From NCBI GenBank assembly GCA_024529925.1, contig JAFEUB010001549.1, forward strand, positions 626,352 to 690,351: a DNA stretch of 64,000 bases, given 5' to 3'. A program made the translations under genes and the position numbers. The DNA comes from Ophthalmolycus amberensis. Lineage: Eukaryota; Chordata; Actinopteri; Perciformes; Zoarcidae. Positions 1 to 8,205 of this stretch are shown one piece after another; position 1 is the first letter of the stretch, and each line of letters starts with the position of its first letter. The notes under the pieces were generated by a model that was given only the letters and a program-made list of their open reading frames with translations, had not been told where the DNA came from and did not search any database.

Positions 1-535
1 TATGGCAGAAGAAGTGGGACAACGACAACAAAGGAAGATATTCTAACATTCAGAAATCCATAAATGTGAAGACATACAAAGGGACGTATAGAAGAGAGGT
101 CATATTATCAAGGTTAAGATTTGGACATACAGGACTTAACTCAACTCTGTAGTTAATGGAAAAAAGGACTCAGATTTGTTTGTAATGTTGCTGAAGACGT
201 GGAGCATGTTATCCTAAAGTGTCGAAGATACAATACAGACATGAACATCTTGAAGCAACAAATGTTGGGACGGAGATGGAGTTTGGAGGGAGTTCTTGCA
301 GCGGACAAAGAATGGCGTGAGTGCTGCAGAGCACTGTTGCGATTTCTTAAATAAACGGGATTAGAGCGTAGGATTTAGTTTTTTTACTTTTAATTATTAT
401 TATTATTATTATTTAGAACAGTGATGCAACTTTTACTCTGAAACTGCACACTCCGGTACAGTAGGTGGCGGTATGCACTTATTGAAGTTGGTTGCGATCC
501 GCCAATCAAATTAGAGAAGAAGAAGCAGCAGCAGA
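1..535 (+). mobile_element. LINE 3' end (C-terminal motif and 3' UTR), copy 0
   Basis: Degenerate 3' end of a non-LTR retrotransposon. Around positions 195-300 a broken frame encodes a segment of the VEHVILKCRRY type, the Cys/His-containing C-terminal motif that follows RNase H in many vertebrate LINEs. It is followed by an A/T-rich 3' UTR with an ATT microsatellite (about 395-414), a conserved GGTGGCGGTATGCAC stretch and a GAAGAAGAAG tail ending near 535. The same sequence recurs at 8190-8822 and 21054-21686, where more of the RNase H part is kept. The tail abuts the fnbp4-like exon 1, so any 5' leader of that exon is LINE-derived. Family not assigned. Confidence 0.6.
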
Positions 536-599
536 GCACAGCAGAGCAACAACAACGAGGCTAGGGTGGGCTGCAGGACCCCAGACTGTCAAGACAGCG

Positions 600-730
600 A
601 TGGGTAAGAACAACAGCCTCACAGGAGGAGCGGTCGGTCGGAGAACGATCCTCCAGCTTTCACCTTCCGCTTTCCGGGCTCGGTGGTGGGGATGTCGGAG
701 AGAGGGAAGAAGACCCCTCGGGATCCGATG
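600..730 (+). pseudogene. fnbp4: fnbp4-derived first exon, unit 1 (frame broken)
   Basis: ATG at 600 opens MGKNNSLTGGAVGRRTILQL, which resembles the start of FNBP4 (MGK... GRR-ILQLSP). The exon ends at a GATG|GTATTT donor at 730. Read from this ATG the exon ends in phase 2, but the WW exon at 1472 needs phase 1. In the neighbouring frame the 3' part encodes GDVGEREEDPSGSD, matching the tail of exon C'. So the exon carries a net one-base shift between LQLSP and GDVGE. The same shift is present in the copies at 8892 and 21756, so it predates the duplications. A CCAAT box lies at 502-506. Identification rests on memory of the family, and the shift is an inference. Confidence 0.6.
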
Positions 731-1471
731 GTATTTCTTAATGTTATCTCAGTGGCTTGTTAGCTGAATGCTAAATGCTTGAGCTGTGAAGCACGTGGCC
801 ATCTTTTAAGATACGTTTTCTAAATGATCTCCGTCCAGATGAACACGCTGAAAACTAATATCACGTGATTATTCACGTACACTGGGCATGCGGGTGGGTG
901 CCGATGTAAACAGGAAGTAGATTGTTGCTTATTTGAAAAGAACCAATCAAGTAGCGAACGCGGGTGTCTACGTCATCGTTTTCAAACTTATGCGTTTAGG
1001 ACCGTCTGCAACAAGAGGCAAGCACAGAGAAGCACAGAGTTTGAGTACAATACTCAGTACTCACTTTCTGGAGGTAACTGTCTGTGTGCTGCATTTAAGA
1101 TGACGTGTTCATGTTTTATAACAGAGCAATATCATATTAATTATAGTTTTCTCCATAACACAAGGAAGCCGTATTTCTTTATATATTTTTTTGCTTTTGC
1201 AGTAAAGCTGCTGGTGTACTTGGAAGAAAAACAATCCATTCATATAATAATATATTATTAAAATAATACATTTAATACTAATCAATTATTCTTTGGAATA
1301 CAACTCATCAATACTGCTAGGATACACATTTGGTTGACAAACAAACTGCCTTGATGTTGAAATCTATCAGCCACCTTTAGTATAGCAGAACATAAGGATT
1401 GTGTGCAGTATATCACCTAAAATCTGCTTTGATCTGTTTCCAAGCATCTCATGGTTGTTGTTTTTTTGCAG
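731..1471 (+). other. Intron between exon 1 and first WW exon, unit 1
   Basis: Intron 1 of the fnbp4-like unit. It starts with GTATTT and ends with a T7 tract and GCAG. It holds a short version of the CTCCGTCCA repeat block also seen at 2370-2560 (here 820-960), an AT-rich middle, and an empty GTATAGCA site at 1380-1387, the sequence that is occupied by hAT elements in two paralogous introns. I see no further exon in it. Confidence 0.5.
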
Positions 1472-2114
1472 TGGGTGTAGAGATGGGAGACTGGCAGGAG
1501 GTGTGGGATGAGAACTTTGACTGCTGCTACTACTGGAACACTCAGACCTATGAGGTGTCCATTGAGCTGCCACAATATCTAGCTGATCAGGTGCAAAGTC
1601 TGGGGCAGACTACGAACAGGTAGGAGGAACTGACAGAGACACAGTATCACTTGTGAACAGCAGCTTCATCTTTTGAAGTCACTGTACCTATCTGACCTCA
1701 AGTACAATTTTTTTGTCTCAAGTACAGCAATTCAGACGTGTATGATGTATTTTGTACTTTTCTTTGTAGCTCTCGTGTCAATGGCAACAGCACAGCGCAT
1801 GAAGCCCATCACACCAAGGAAAGTGCTGCAATTGTTGCAGCCCCGCCATCTGTGAAGGAGACCAAAGTGAAGGCAAGTCTCATTTAAGTCCAACACAAAT
1901 GTGAATTAGTTTGAATTAGTTTAAAGACATTTATTCTGAGCTTTAATATGTCACCCTTGTGTTTTTGTCTAAAAGCAGGTAATTGAGAGTGCTGTAGGCC
2001 TCACAAGTGAAAAAGAGGAGAGGGAGTTTGTTGCCTCCCCTGGCTGCTCGGAGAACCTTATGGTTCTGGATGGGGATGTCGGAGAGAAAGAAGAAGACTC
2101 CTCGGGATCCGATG
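1472..2114 (+). CDS. fnbp4: fnbp4 WW-B-C' exon cassette (type a), unit 1
   Basis: Three exons. The WW exon (148 nt) encodes GVEMGDWQEVWDEN followed by a CYYWNTQT strand and ELPQYLADQVQSLG, clearly the first WW domain of FNBP4. The usual TWELP is SIELP, so the second signature Trp is lost. Exon B (1770-1872, 103 nt) encodes a Ser/Thr/His/Ala linker ending VKETKVK and uses a GC splice donor. Exon C' (1979-2114, 136 nt) begins with fnbp4-like VIESAVGLTSE, then 18 residues (REFVASPGCSENLMVLDG) that match the R2-type RT upstream of motif A, then GDVGEKEEDSSGSD from the exon 1 tail. Phase is preserved throughout. Confidence 0.65.
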
Positions 2115-5100
2115 GTATTTCTTAATGTTATCTCAGTGGCTCTCTAGCTGAATGCAGCTTGTGGCCATCTTTTAAAAATCGATTAACTTCACAAAATGTA
2201 GCTAACAAATTAGTTAACATTAGCTGCAAGAATACATCATACCCCAAAATAGCTAACGTCTATGCTTAATGATGGCAGTATGCGAGCTCATGAGACCGGT
2301 TTGTTTAAGTTAAGCTAACACTAACGGATCCACCAGAAGCTATTGTGTAGCGTGAGCATGACAAAACTCAGGCTACATCCACACTAATACGTTTTCATTT
2401 TAAAACAAAAACGATCTCCGTCCACACGGGCATCTCGGTATCGTTTTCTAAAAGATCTCCGTCCAGACTAACACGCCTGAAAATTAATATCACGTGACTA
2501 TTCACGTACACTGGGCATGCGGGTGGGTGCCGATGTAAACAGGAAGTAGATTGTTGCTTAGTTTTTAAAAAATACGACGGAGTAATAAAGTAGTCTTTAA
2601 TAATGAAAGGTCGTGTTTGATACCGTACTTTCCGGACTATAAGCCGACACATTTGGTTGACAAATGAACTGCCTTGATGTTGAAATCTGTCAGCCACCCT
2701 TTAGTATAGCAGAACATAAGGATTGTGTGCAATATATCACCTAAAATCAGCTTTGATCTGTTTCCAAGCATCTCATGGTTGTTGTTTTTTTGCAGTGGGT
2801 GTAGAGATGGGAGACTGGCAGGTGTTATGGGATGAGATCTTTGACTGCTACTTCTACAAAAACACTCAGACCAATGAGGTGTCCATTGACCTGCCACAAT
2901 ATCTAGCTGATCAGGTGCAAAGCCTGGGGCAGACTACGAACAGGTAGGAGGAACTGACAGAGACACAGTATCATCACAACTGTGTGAGCAGCAGCTTCAT
3001 CTTTCACTGTACCTATCTGACCTCAAGTACAATTCTTTAAACATTTCTTTGGGTTTGTCTCAAGTACAGCAATTCAGATGTGTATGATGTATTTTGTACT
3101 TTTCTTTGTAGCTCTCGTGTCAATGGCAACAGCACAGCGCATGAAGCCCATCACACCAACGAAAGTGCTGCAATTGTTGCAGCCCCGCGATCTGTGAAGG
3201 AGACCAAAGTGAAGGCAAGTCTCATTTAAGTCCAACACAAATGTGAATTAGTTTAAAGACATTTATTCTGAGCTTTAATATGTCACCCTTGTGTTTTTGT
3301 CTAAAAGCAGGTAATTGAGAGTGCTGTAGGCCCCACAAGTGAAGAAGAGGAGAGGGAGTTCATTGCCTCCCCTGGCTGCTCAGAGAACCTTATGATTCTG
3401 GATGGAGTTATGAGGCTGAGTAAGTCAGAAAGGTGCCCCCTAGCGGTAGTGTTTGTCGACTTTGCGAAGGCCTCCGATACCTTTTCACACGAGCACCTCC
3501 TGACGGCACTGGAACAGAAGGAGTTAGACCAGCACATGCTGGAGCATGTCAGAAACTCTTATGATGCATATACGGCCAAAGTGCGATGCCTTGTAGAGGA
3601 AACGAGAAACATCGACATGAAGTTGGAAGTGAAGCAGGGTGACTCCATGTCCCCTCTCATCTCTAACCTTGCTCTGGATCCACTGATACAGACACTTGAA
3701 CGCGAGGGCCGGGGCTTTGCCGTTAATGGGAAGCCCATTACTGCGCTAGCATTTGCAGACAACCTGGTGATGCTGAGTAGCTCTTGGGACGATATGGTCA
3801 TCAACATAGCCATTCTCGAAACATTCTGCAAGAGTACAGGCATGAGCGTCCAGCCAAGTAAGTGCCATGGGTTCTTCATAGAGATGGCCGGTAAAACGTG
3901 TAAGGTAAATGACTGCAACTCGTGGGCCATCGATAAGAAGCCGATCCACCTAGTGGGACCGGACGAGTCGGTCGGTTATTTGGGAGTCTGGGTGAACCCA
4001 CGGAAGGGACTGATTTCTGGAGATGTGGTTGCTAAGATCCAGCAATGGACCAAGGCAATCGGGCAGTCACCGTTAGACCCGGTAGGTAAGGTGTTCTTGT
4101 TGCGTGACTATGTAATACCGAGAGTGATCTTTGTCGCCGATCAATGCATGATATATACGAAGGCCCTGACAGAAATGGACGACCACATCAAGCAGGAAGT
4201 AAAGAGCTGGCTCCATCTGCCGACTTGTACAACCGACGGACTACTATACTCCAGGTTATCCAGCGGCGGTCTGGGTCTCCCTAAGTTGGCAAGAACTGTC
4301 CCGGCCATGCAGGCCCTGAGGATCCACGGGCTGTTTCACTCCCCGGAGGAAATAGTCAGATGGGTCGCTCATCAAACGATAGGTCTCAAAGCGTTTAAGA
4401 GGGCCTGGCTGAGAGCGGGCGGGTCACCGGGCGAAATCCCTGAGCTAGGCACCCTCACGGGGGATGCAAGTCAGGGAGGTATGCCGGAAAAAGACTCCCC
4501 CGGGGTGGGGGCAGCAGACGAGGTACCGACCCCCAGTTCAATGACGCTACGGAAGCGCATAGTCCCGTGTGACTGGCGCCAGGTTGAGTTCGAGAGATGG
4601 GCACACATGAAGAGTCAAGGAGAGGGCGTGCGCGAGTTCGAGGCTGATAGAATTAGCAACTGCTGGCTCCTCGACTTACCTTCGGAGAGGCTTTCACGGA
4701 GCCATTACGCGGCAGCTCTGCAGCTAAGGGCAAGCGTATATCCAACCCGGGAACTGCTAGGAAGAGGGAAGGCGTCCTCCCGCGATGTCCTCTGTCGGAA
4801 CTGTCGGCGTTGTCCTGAAACCTGCGCACACATTCTTGGGGGGGGATGTCCTATGAGTCGATTTAGTCAGATCCAAAGACACAACAGGGTGTGTGACATC
4901 CTCGTAACAGAAGCTGAGCGCAACGGCTGGAGAGTGGAGAGAGACAAAAGCTGTAGAATGCCCTCCGGGAACACCCTAACTCCAGACTTAATCTGCTCAA
5001 AGAAAAGGAAGGTGCTCATTGTGGATGTTACAATAAGGTACGAAAAAAATAAAGGCTCCCTTGAGAAAGCGCGGCTTGAGAAAGAGAGAAAGTACTGTCC

Positions 5101-5479
5101 CTTGACCCCTGTAATCAAACAGAGCAGACCTCTGGGGACAGAGGTCAGAGTATTTGGCTTCCCGATTGGAGCCAGGGGAAAATGGCCGATAGAAAACAAC
5201 AAACTTCTCAGAATATTGGGCCTGAAGCAAGCTGAATGCCTGATTTTTGCTAAACTCCTCAGCAGGAGAACACTAATATATACGCTGCATATGTTGAGGA
5301 CCCTCATGTTAGAGAAGGGGAAGAAGAAGCCGGAGAAGAAGGTGGAGAAGGCGTGGTGGAAGAAGAAGGCGTGGTGGAAGTGGAAGAAGGCGGAGAAGAA
5401 GGCAGAGAGGGAGAGGGAGAAGAATCGAAAGAATCGTCTTCGTACACTTAGGAGTTCTAAATATGGCCGACGCAAGTAA
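1472..5479 (+). CDS. Predicted chimeric gene, unit 1: two fnbp4 WW cassettes spliced to R2-type RT/endonuclease
   Basis: Gene model built from splice signals: WW exon 1472-1619, B 1770-1872, C' 1979-2114, WW 2796-2943, B 3112-3214, terminal C::RT exon 3311-5479. Phases are 1-2, 2-0, 0-1, 1-2, 2-0, so all junctions agree and no stop interrupts the joined frame. From the Met at 1483 the product would be 931 residues: two degenerate WW domains, linkers, partial RT, CCHC finger and PD-(D/E)XK-type endonuclease. The introns after both B exons use GC donors (AAG|GCAAGT). WW domains of FNBP4 are known to bind proline-rich formin regions; RLE retrotransposon proteins bind and nick DNA. A joint function is speculation. 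Exon 1 does not join in frame, so the true start is unknown. Confidence 0.5.
2115..2795 (+). other. Intron between C' and second WW exon, unit 1
   Basis: Starts with the same GTATTTCTTAATG sequence as intron 1, showing that the end of exon C' and its intron come from exon 1. At 2370-2560 lies a block with repeated CTCCGTCCA motifs and TACGTTTTCA, a pattern dispersed in fish genomes. At 2621-2651 is a short piece reading TACTTTCCGGACTATAAGCC, which looks like one end of a Tc/mariner-type element cut off at a deletion junction. An empty GTATAGCA site follows near 2704. The intron ends in T7-GCAG. Confidence 0.45.
2796..3214 (+). CDS. fnbp4: fnbp4 WW-B exon pair (type b), unit 1
   Basis: WW exon 2796-2943 and exon B 3112-3214. 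The WW type b differs from type a: VLWDEIFDCYFYKNTQTNEV and SIDLP in place of SIELP. The second signature Trp is again missing. Exon B keeps the frame and the GC donor. It splices in phase 0 to the C::RT exon at 3311. Confidence 0.65.
3311..5479 (+). CDS. Terminal exon: fnbp4 exon C fused in frame to R2/NeSL-type RT and restriction-like endonuclease, copy 1
   Basis: One open frame of 722 residues from the AG acceptor to TAA. Residues 1-15 are fnbp4-like (VIESAVGPTSEEEER); from residue 16 (EFIASPGCSEN) the sequence is a site-specific RLE-type non-LTR retrotransposon protein lacking its N-terminus. Motif A is VFVDFAKASDT (Asp near 50), motif B is KQGDSMSP (about 108), motif C is FADN (148-151) where the family has YADD/FADD, so the second catalytic Asp is Asn. 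A thumb-like region follows, a CCHC knuckle (Cys 495, 498, His 507, Cys 513), then RHN (523), PD (558-559) and D 572, the PD-x12-D pattern of the R2 endonuclease. Residues from about 668 form a Lys/Trp/Glu-rich tail coded by a GAAGAAGG-type minisatellite. Probably dead for retrotransposition; endonuclease motifs look complete. Confidence 0.8.
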   Translation, partial: VIESAVGPTSEEEEREFIASPGCSENLMILDGVMRLSKSERCPLAVVFVDFAKASDTFSHEHLLTALEQKELDQHMLEHVRNSYDAYTAKVRCLVEETRNIDMKLEVKQGDSMSPLISNLALDPLIQTLEREGRGFAVNGKPITALAFADNLVMLSSSWDDMVINIAILETFCKSTGMSVQPSKCHGFFIEMAGKTCKVNDCNSWAIDKKPIHLVGPDESVGYLGVWVNPRKGLISGDVVAKIQQWTKAIGQSPLDPVGKVFLLRDYVIPRVIFVADQCMIYTKALTEMDDHIKQEVKSWLHLPTCTTDGLLYSRLSSGGLGLPKLARTVPAMQALRIHGLFHSPEEIVRWVAHQTIGLKAFKRAWLRAGGSPGEIPELGTLTGDASQGGMPEKDSPGVGAADEVPTPSSMTLRKRIVPCDWRQVEFERWAHMKSQGEGVREFEADRISNCWLLDLPSERLSRSHYAAALQLRASVYPTRELLGRGKASSRDVLCRNCRRCPETCAHILGGGCPMSRFSQIQRHNRVCDILVTEAERNGWRVERDKSCRMPSGNTLTPDLICSKKRKVLIVDVTIRYEKNKGSLEKARLEKERKYCPLTPVIKQSRPLGTEVRVFGFPIGARGKWPIENNKLLRILGLKQAECLIFAKLLSRRTLIYTLHMLRTLMLEKGKKKPEKKVEKAWWKKKAWWKWKKAEKKAEREREKNRKNRLRTLRSSKYGRRK

Positions 5480-5635
5480 TAACTACCTGCAGAAGATAAC
5501 ATCTGGGAACTCACTGAGTTAACATAATGATACGATGCATTTTCAGTAGTCCCGCCAGAGCGGGAGCTGACAGTTTAACCTGGAAGCTTCATCCAATGTG
5601 CAGAATGAGGTGCATCTAAGCCTCTAAGAACAGGG
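5480..5635 (+). other. Retroelement 3' UTR with small hairpin, copy 1
   Basis: Sequence directly after the RT stop, repeated after every RT copy. It contains a perfect 5-bp stem CCCGC/GCGGG with a 4-base loop (5551-5564). RLE-type elements use structured 3' UTRs for template recognition, so this may be part of such a structure. The downstream end of the retroelement is not marked by a clear poly-A or target duplication; I place it near 5635 where the reverse-strand LINE begins. Confidence 0.4.
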
Positions 5636-6245
5636 GTTTCCAATTAGCTGCTAGTCTTGCTCATATTTCTGACAGCGTACAATAACATGTTGTACTGTTT
5701 CCTCTTGTCCACTATACTAGCATTTGCCAGTATCATGTTTTCCTACTTTAAGTAGCATACTTTTAAGCCCAGTGTGTCCAAATCAAACTGGACATAACTG
5801 TGGTAACTGTCAATATGTGCCTGTATTGTATGCAAATTAAAAATACCCACTCTACCCTTGTTCTTCTTTTTTAATAATGCAAAGTCTACTGTTGCATCAG
5901 GAAGTATGCACGGTGCTATTTCTGGTAGTGGAACTGTTGGACTGAAGTTCAAAGCTTCTTCTCCCTCCTCTACTTTTCCCAGCAGGGTTTTAGAGTTTCC
6001 TGTGTTGGATGCCCTGTAGATTAGCCCAATAACTCAATGCTAACTGAGTTATTCTTAATTCTGGCGGCATTTCTCCCGTTTCCACCTGTGATGCAGCCGT
6101 TGGGCTTGTTTTAAAGGCACCAGTGCATAATCTCATTGCCTGATATTGAATATTATAACATTTTTAAGGGATGTGCTTGCTGCTGATCCATACACCATAT
6201 TTTAATATAGATCTAATTAATTCACTCTATGGCTTTCAAAGCAGT
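5636..6245 (-). mobile_element. Reverse-strand LINE: RT C-terminal part and C-terminal motif, copy 1
   Basis: On the minus strand, 6240-5990 encodes RT C-terminal sequence of the type NIQYQAMRLCTGAFKTSP ... ELRITQLALSYWANLQG, familiar from RNase H-bearing vertebrate LINEs. 5950-5743 continues, and 5735-5650 encodes GKHDTGKC ... ETVQHVIVRCQKYEQD, the C-terminal Cys/His motif. Frameshifts and stops are present and the RNase H core between them seems deleted. The upstream part of the same element lies at 7560-8205, separated by a 1.3-kb block of other material. Confidence 0.55.
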
Positions 6246-6329
6246 TCTATCTATGTAGAGCTGCTTCATTTTTGACAGTGTAGAAAAAAGCCTGCAATGT
6301 CACCAAAACGCACACACGAGACAATACAA

Positions 6330-6640
6330 AATGAGAAGTGTGCCACTGCATGTTTATTTAATTTGTTCAACACATAAATAACACCATATAACATCAGAGG
6401 CATTTGCAAGGATATGTCCATGACAGAATATGAGATGACAGATTATAAGTGCATCATATTTAACAACCTCTTTGGTACAGAATCCTTTGTCACCTGCACA
6501 AACTCTTACATAAACTCTCTTCAGGCTTAACCCCTTGGCTCCCCTGAAGTGGAGGTTAAATACATGCAGGCCGGGCTTAATTCCAACAATTCGAACTGAC
6601 AGAAACACAGTATCTGTTAATTCAATAACTCCAGCGACAA
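6330..6640 (-). pseudogene. Unidentified 3'-terminal exon fragment (repeated five times), copy 1
   Basis: On the minus strand an AG acceptor (GTACAG) at 6641 is followed by an open frame with VAGVIELTDTV, then VRIVGIKPGLHVFNLHFRGA and KRVYVRVCAGDKGFCTKE, ending at a TAA that overlaps an AATAAA signal (6353-6358). This is what a last coding exon with its poly-A signal looks like. I do not recognise the protein. No partner exon is visible nearby, so it is most likely a duplicated exon fragment. Copies lie at 19194-19504, 28305-28562, 41540-41850 and 58436-58746, plus a short piece at 30121. Confidence 0.4.
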
Positions 6641-6719
6641 CTGTACATGTTTAAGACTTTACTTAAAACGTATGCATGACATCAACACCAATGGCTACAC
6701 GTCTTCTGTTCCTCTAGAA

Positions 6720-7438
6720 CAGGGGTCTCAAACTCCCGGCCTGCGGCCCGTCATGTTATGTGGCCCGCGAATCCGCCAGCAAAAAAAAATTTAAAGTTAG
6801 ACTTCATAATAAAAATATCCCCATAGTCGAAATTATGAAATAGAAAGTTGAAGTTATGAGACATAAAGTCATAATTCTGAGATAAAAAGTCAAAATGATG
6901 ATAGAAAGTCAAAATGATGAGATTGAAAGTCAAAATTATGAAATAGAAAGTCAAAATGATGAGATGAACACACAGTCATAGAAGCAGCTCTTTGGCTGGT
7001 TACTGTACATTTGAAATGTAAATGTATTGTGAGTACATTGAAGACTACTTTAAACGTGACTTTAAAACACATGAAATACTTCACGTGGGATTGTGCAAAC
7101 GCACCCTTGAAAGGATTTTAAGCTTTGAACAAAGTTATTGTCATAACTTGTTTGATATTTGACTTTGATATTTTCTTTAATAGTTTGATCTTTGATAGAG
7201 TAATCTGGGTTTCTTAACCCTAAATTAAAAGGATTTAAGTTATAATAACAGAAATGTGCTTAAATATATTTTTACATTTATATAACTGCATGTACAATAT
7301 TTTTACACTTGAATAAACAATCAAATGCAGAGACAGTTATTTACCAATATGTTAGGAGTAGTTACAGTTACAACCGGCCCTTTGTGGGCGACCATGATGC
7401 TGATGTGGCCCGGAGTGAAAATGAGTTTGAGACCCCTA
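6720..7438. mobile_element. Non-autonomous hAT-like element with internal minisatellite, copy 1
   Basis: Left end CAGGGGTCTCAAACTC (6720) and right end GAGTTTGAGACCCCTA (to 7438) form 16-bp terminal inverted repeats with one mismatch, of the hAT Charlie-like form, next to GGCCCG-rich subterminal sequence at both ends. No transposase. Inside, 6830-6965 holds a degenerate tandem repeat of about 20 bp (AAAGTCAAAATGATGAGA). I cannot find a matching 8-bp target duplication. Confidence 0.6.
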
Positions 7439-7559
7439 TAGGGTGTGAAACATTCTTGGAAATCCAAAAACTATATCAATTCTGTTCCAAGTACGGGGCA
7501 GCTACATTCAAAATCAGAATCCTGTCCACTGATGCATGAACTGGTCATAAAGAGTTCCT

Positions 7560-8205
7560 GTCTACTTGTATTACACAAGACAACTCTCTAATTCTTGATT
7601 ATTAGTTTTACTTCACGACAAATTTGTTTCCCTGTCTTTGTCTTATCTGAATGTAAAACCCCATTAATATGACCACTCTTCTACCTTCAAAATGGCTCTC
7701 TGCAGTTTCTCTACTATGAATTCCACATTTCTTCCCCTCTTCCAAATTGACCCATCATCTGCAAACAGTGACAATCCCATCCCAAATCTTCCTCTTGCTG
7801 TAATAAATGTTCATTCTCCACTATTGTTGAAGGGCAAACTCTTCACTAATATTGTCTCAACTATAAATGTTAACAAACGTTTCTCTGTTTTCTCCTCATC
7901 TCTCACTGCTGTTGTTTCACCATCTTTTAGGACTGGATACCAAAACTGTCTTTTAATCCCGTTCATTCTTTTTATTAGTTCTCATACTTTATACATTTTT
8001 TTGGTGACAAATTGAGTGACAAAATTCCCTCCAAAAGTTCTTCTTTTGTATGATCCTCCTTACATTTGCTTGCAACTTTTTATATTCAATAAGACTCTGA
8101 AAACTATGATTATGTTTTAATACTTTAAAAGCTTTATTTCGAGATGTAATACCTTCATCATATTCCTTTGTCCACCAAGGTACAATCTCATGTAGGTGTG
8201 GAGGG
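7560..8205 (-). mobile_element. Reverse-strand LINE: linker and RT N-terminal part, copy 1
   Basis: The minus strand encodes VPWWTKEYDEGITSRNKAFK and IEYKKLQANVRRIIQ followed by a Trp-Arg-Glu stretch, the conserved link between endonuclease and RT in I/Tx1-like vertebrate LINEs. It continues with a frame-broken RT N-terminus towards 7560. It is the upstream part of the LINE remnant at 5636-6245. It stands head to head with the plus-strand LINE tail that starts near 8190. Confidence 0.55.

Noticed and set aside
492..767. 91-residue frame (and the 100-residue frames at 8757 and 21621) as separate genes
   Set aside because: They are fnbp4 exon 1 read through upstream LINE tail and into the intron; the real unit is the exon ending at the GTATTT donor.
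1367..1573. Minus-strand frames opposite each WW exon (MAAQWTPHRSEC type)
   Set aside because: Antisense shadows of the WW exons and their polypyrimidine tracts; no independent support.
4867..5514. 215-residue minus-strand open frame opposite the RT tail, with further Ser/Pro-rich frames at 26948-27270 and 57354-57618
   Set aside because: These are mirror frames of the purine-rich coding minisatellite and endonuclease; they change with each repeat expansion and have no family features.
7692..8015. 107-residue plus-strand hydrophobic frame
   Set aside because: Antisense of the reverse-strand LINE RT; composition typical of an antisense AT-rich frame.
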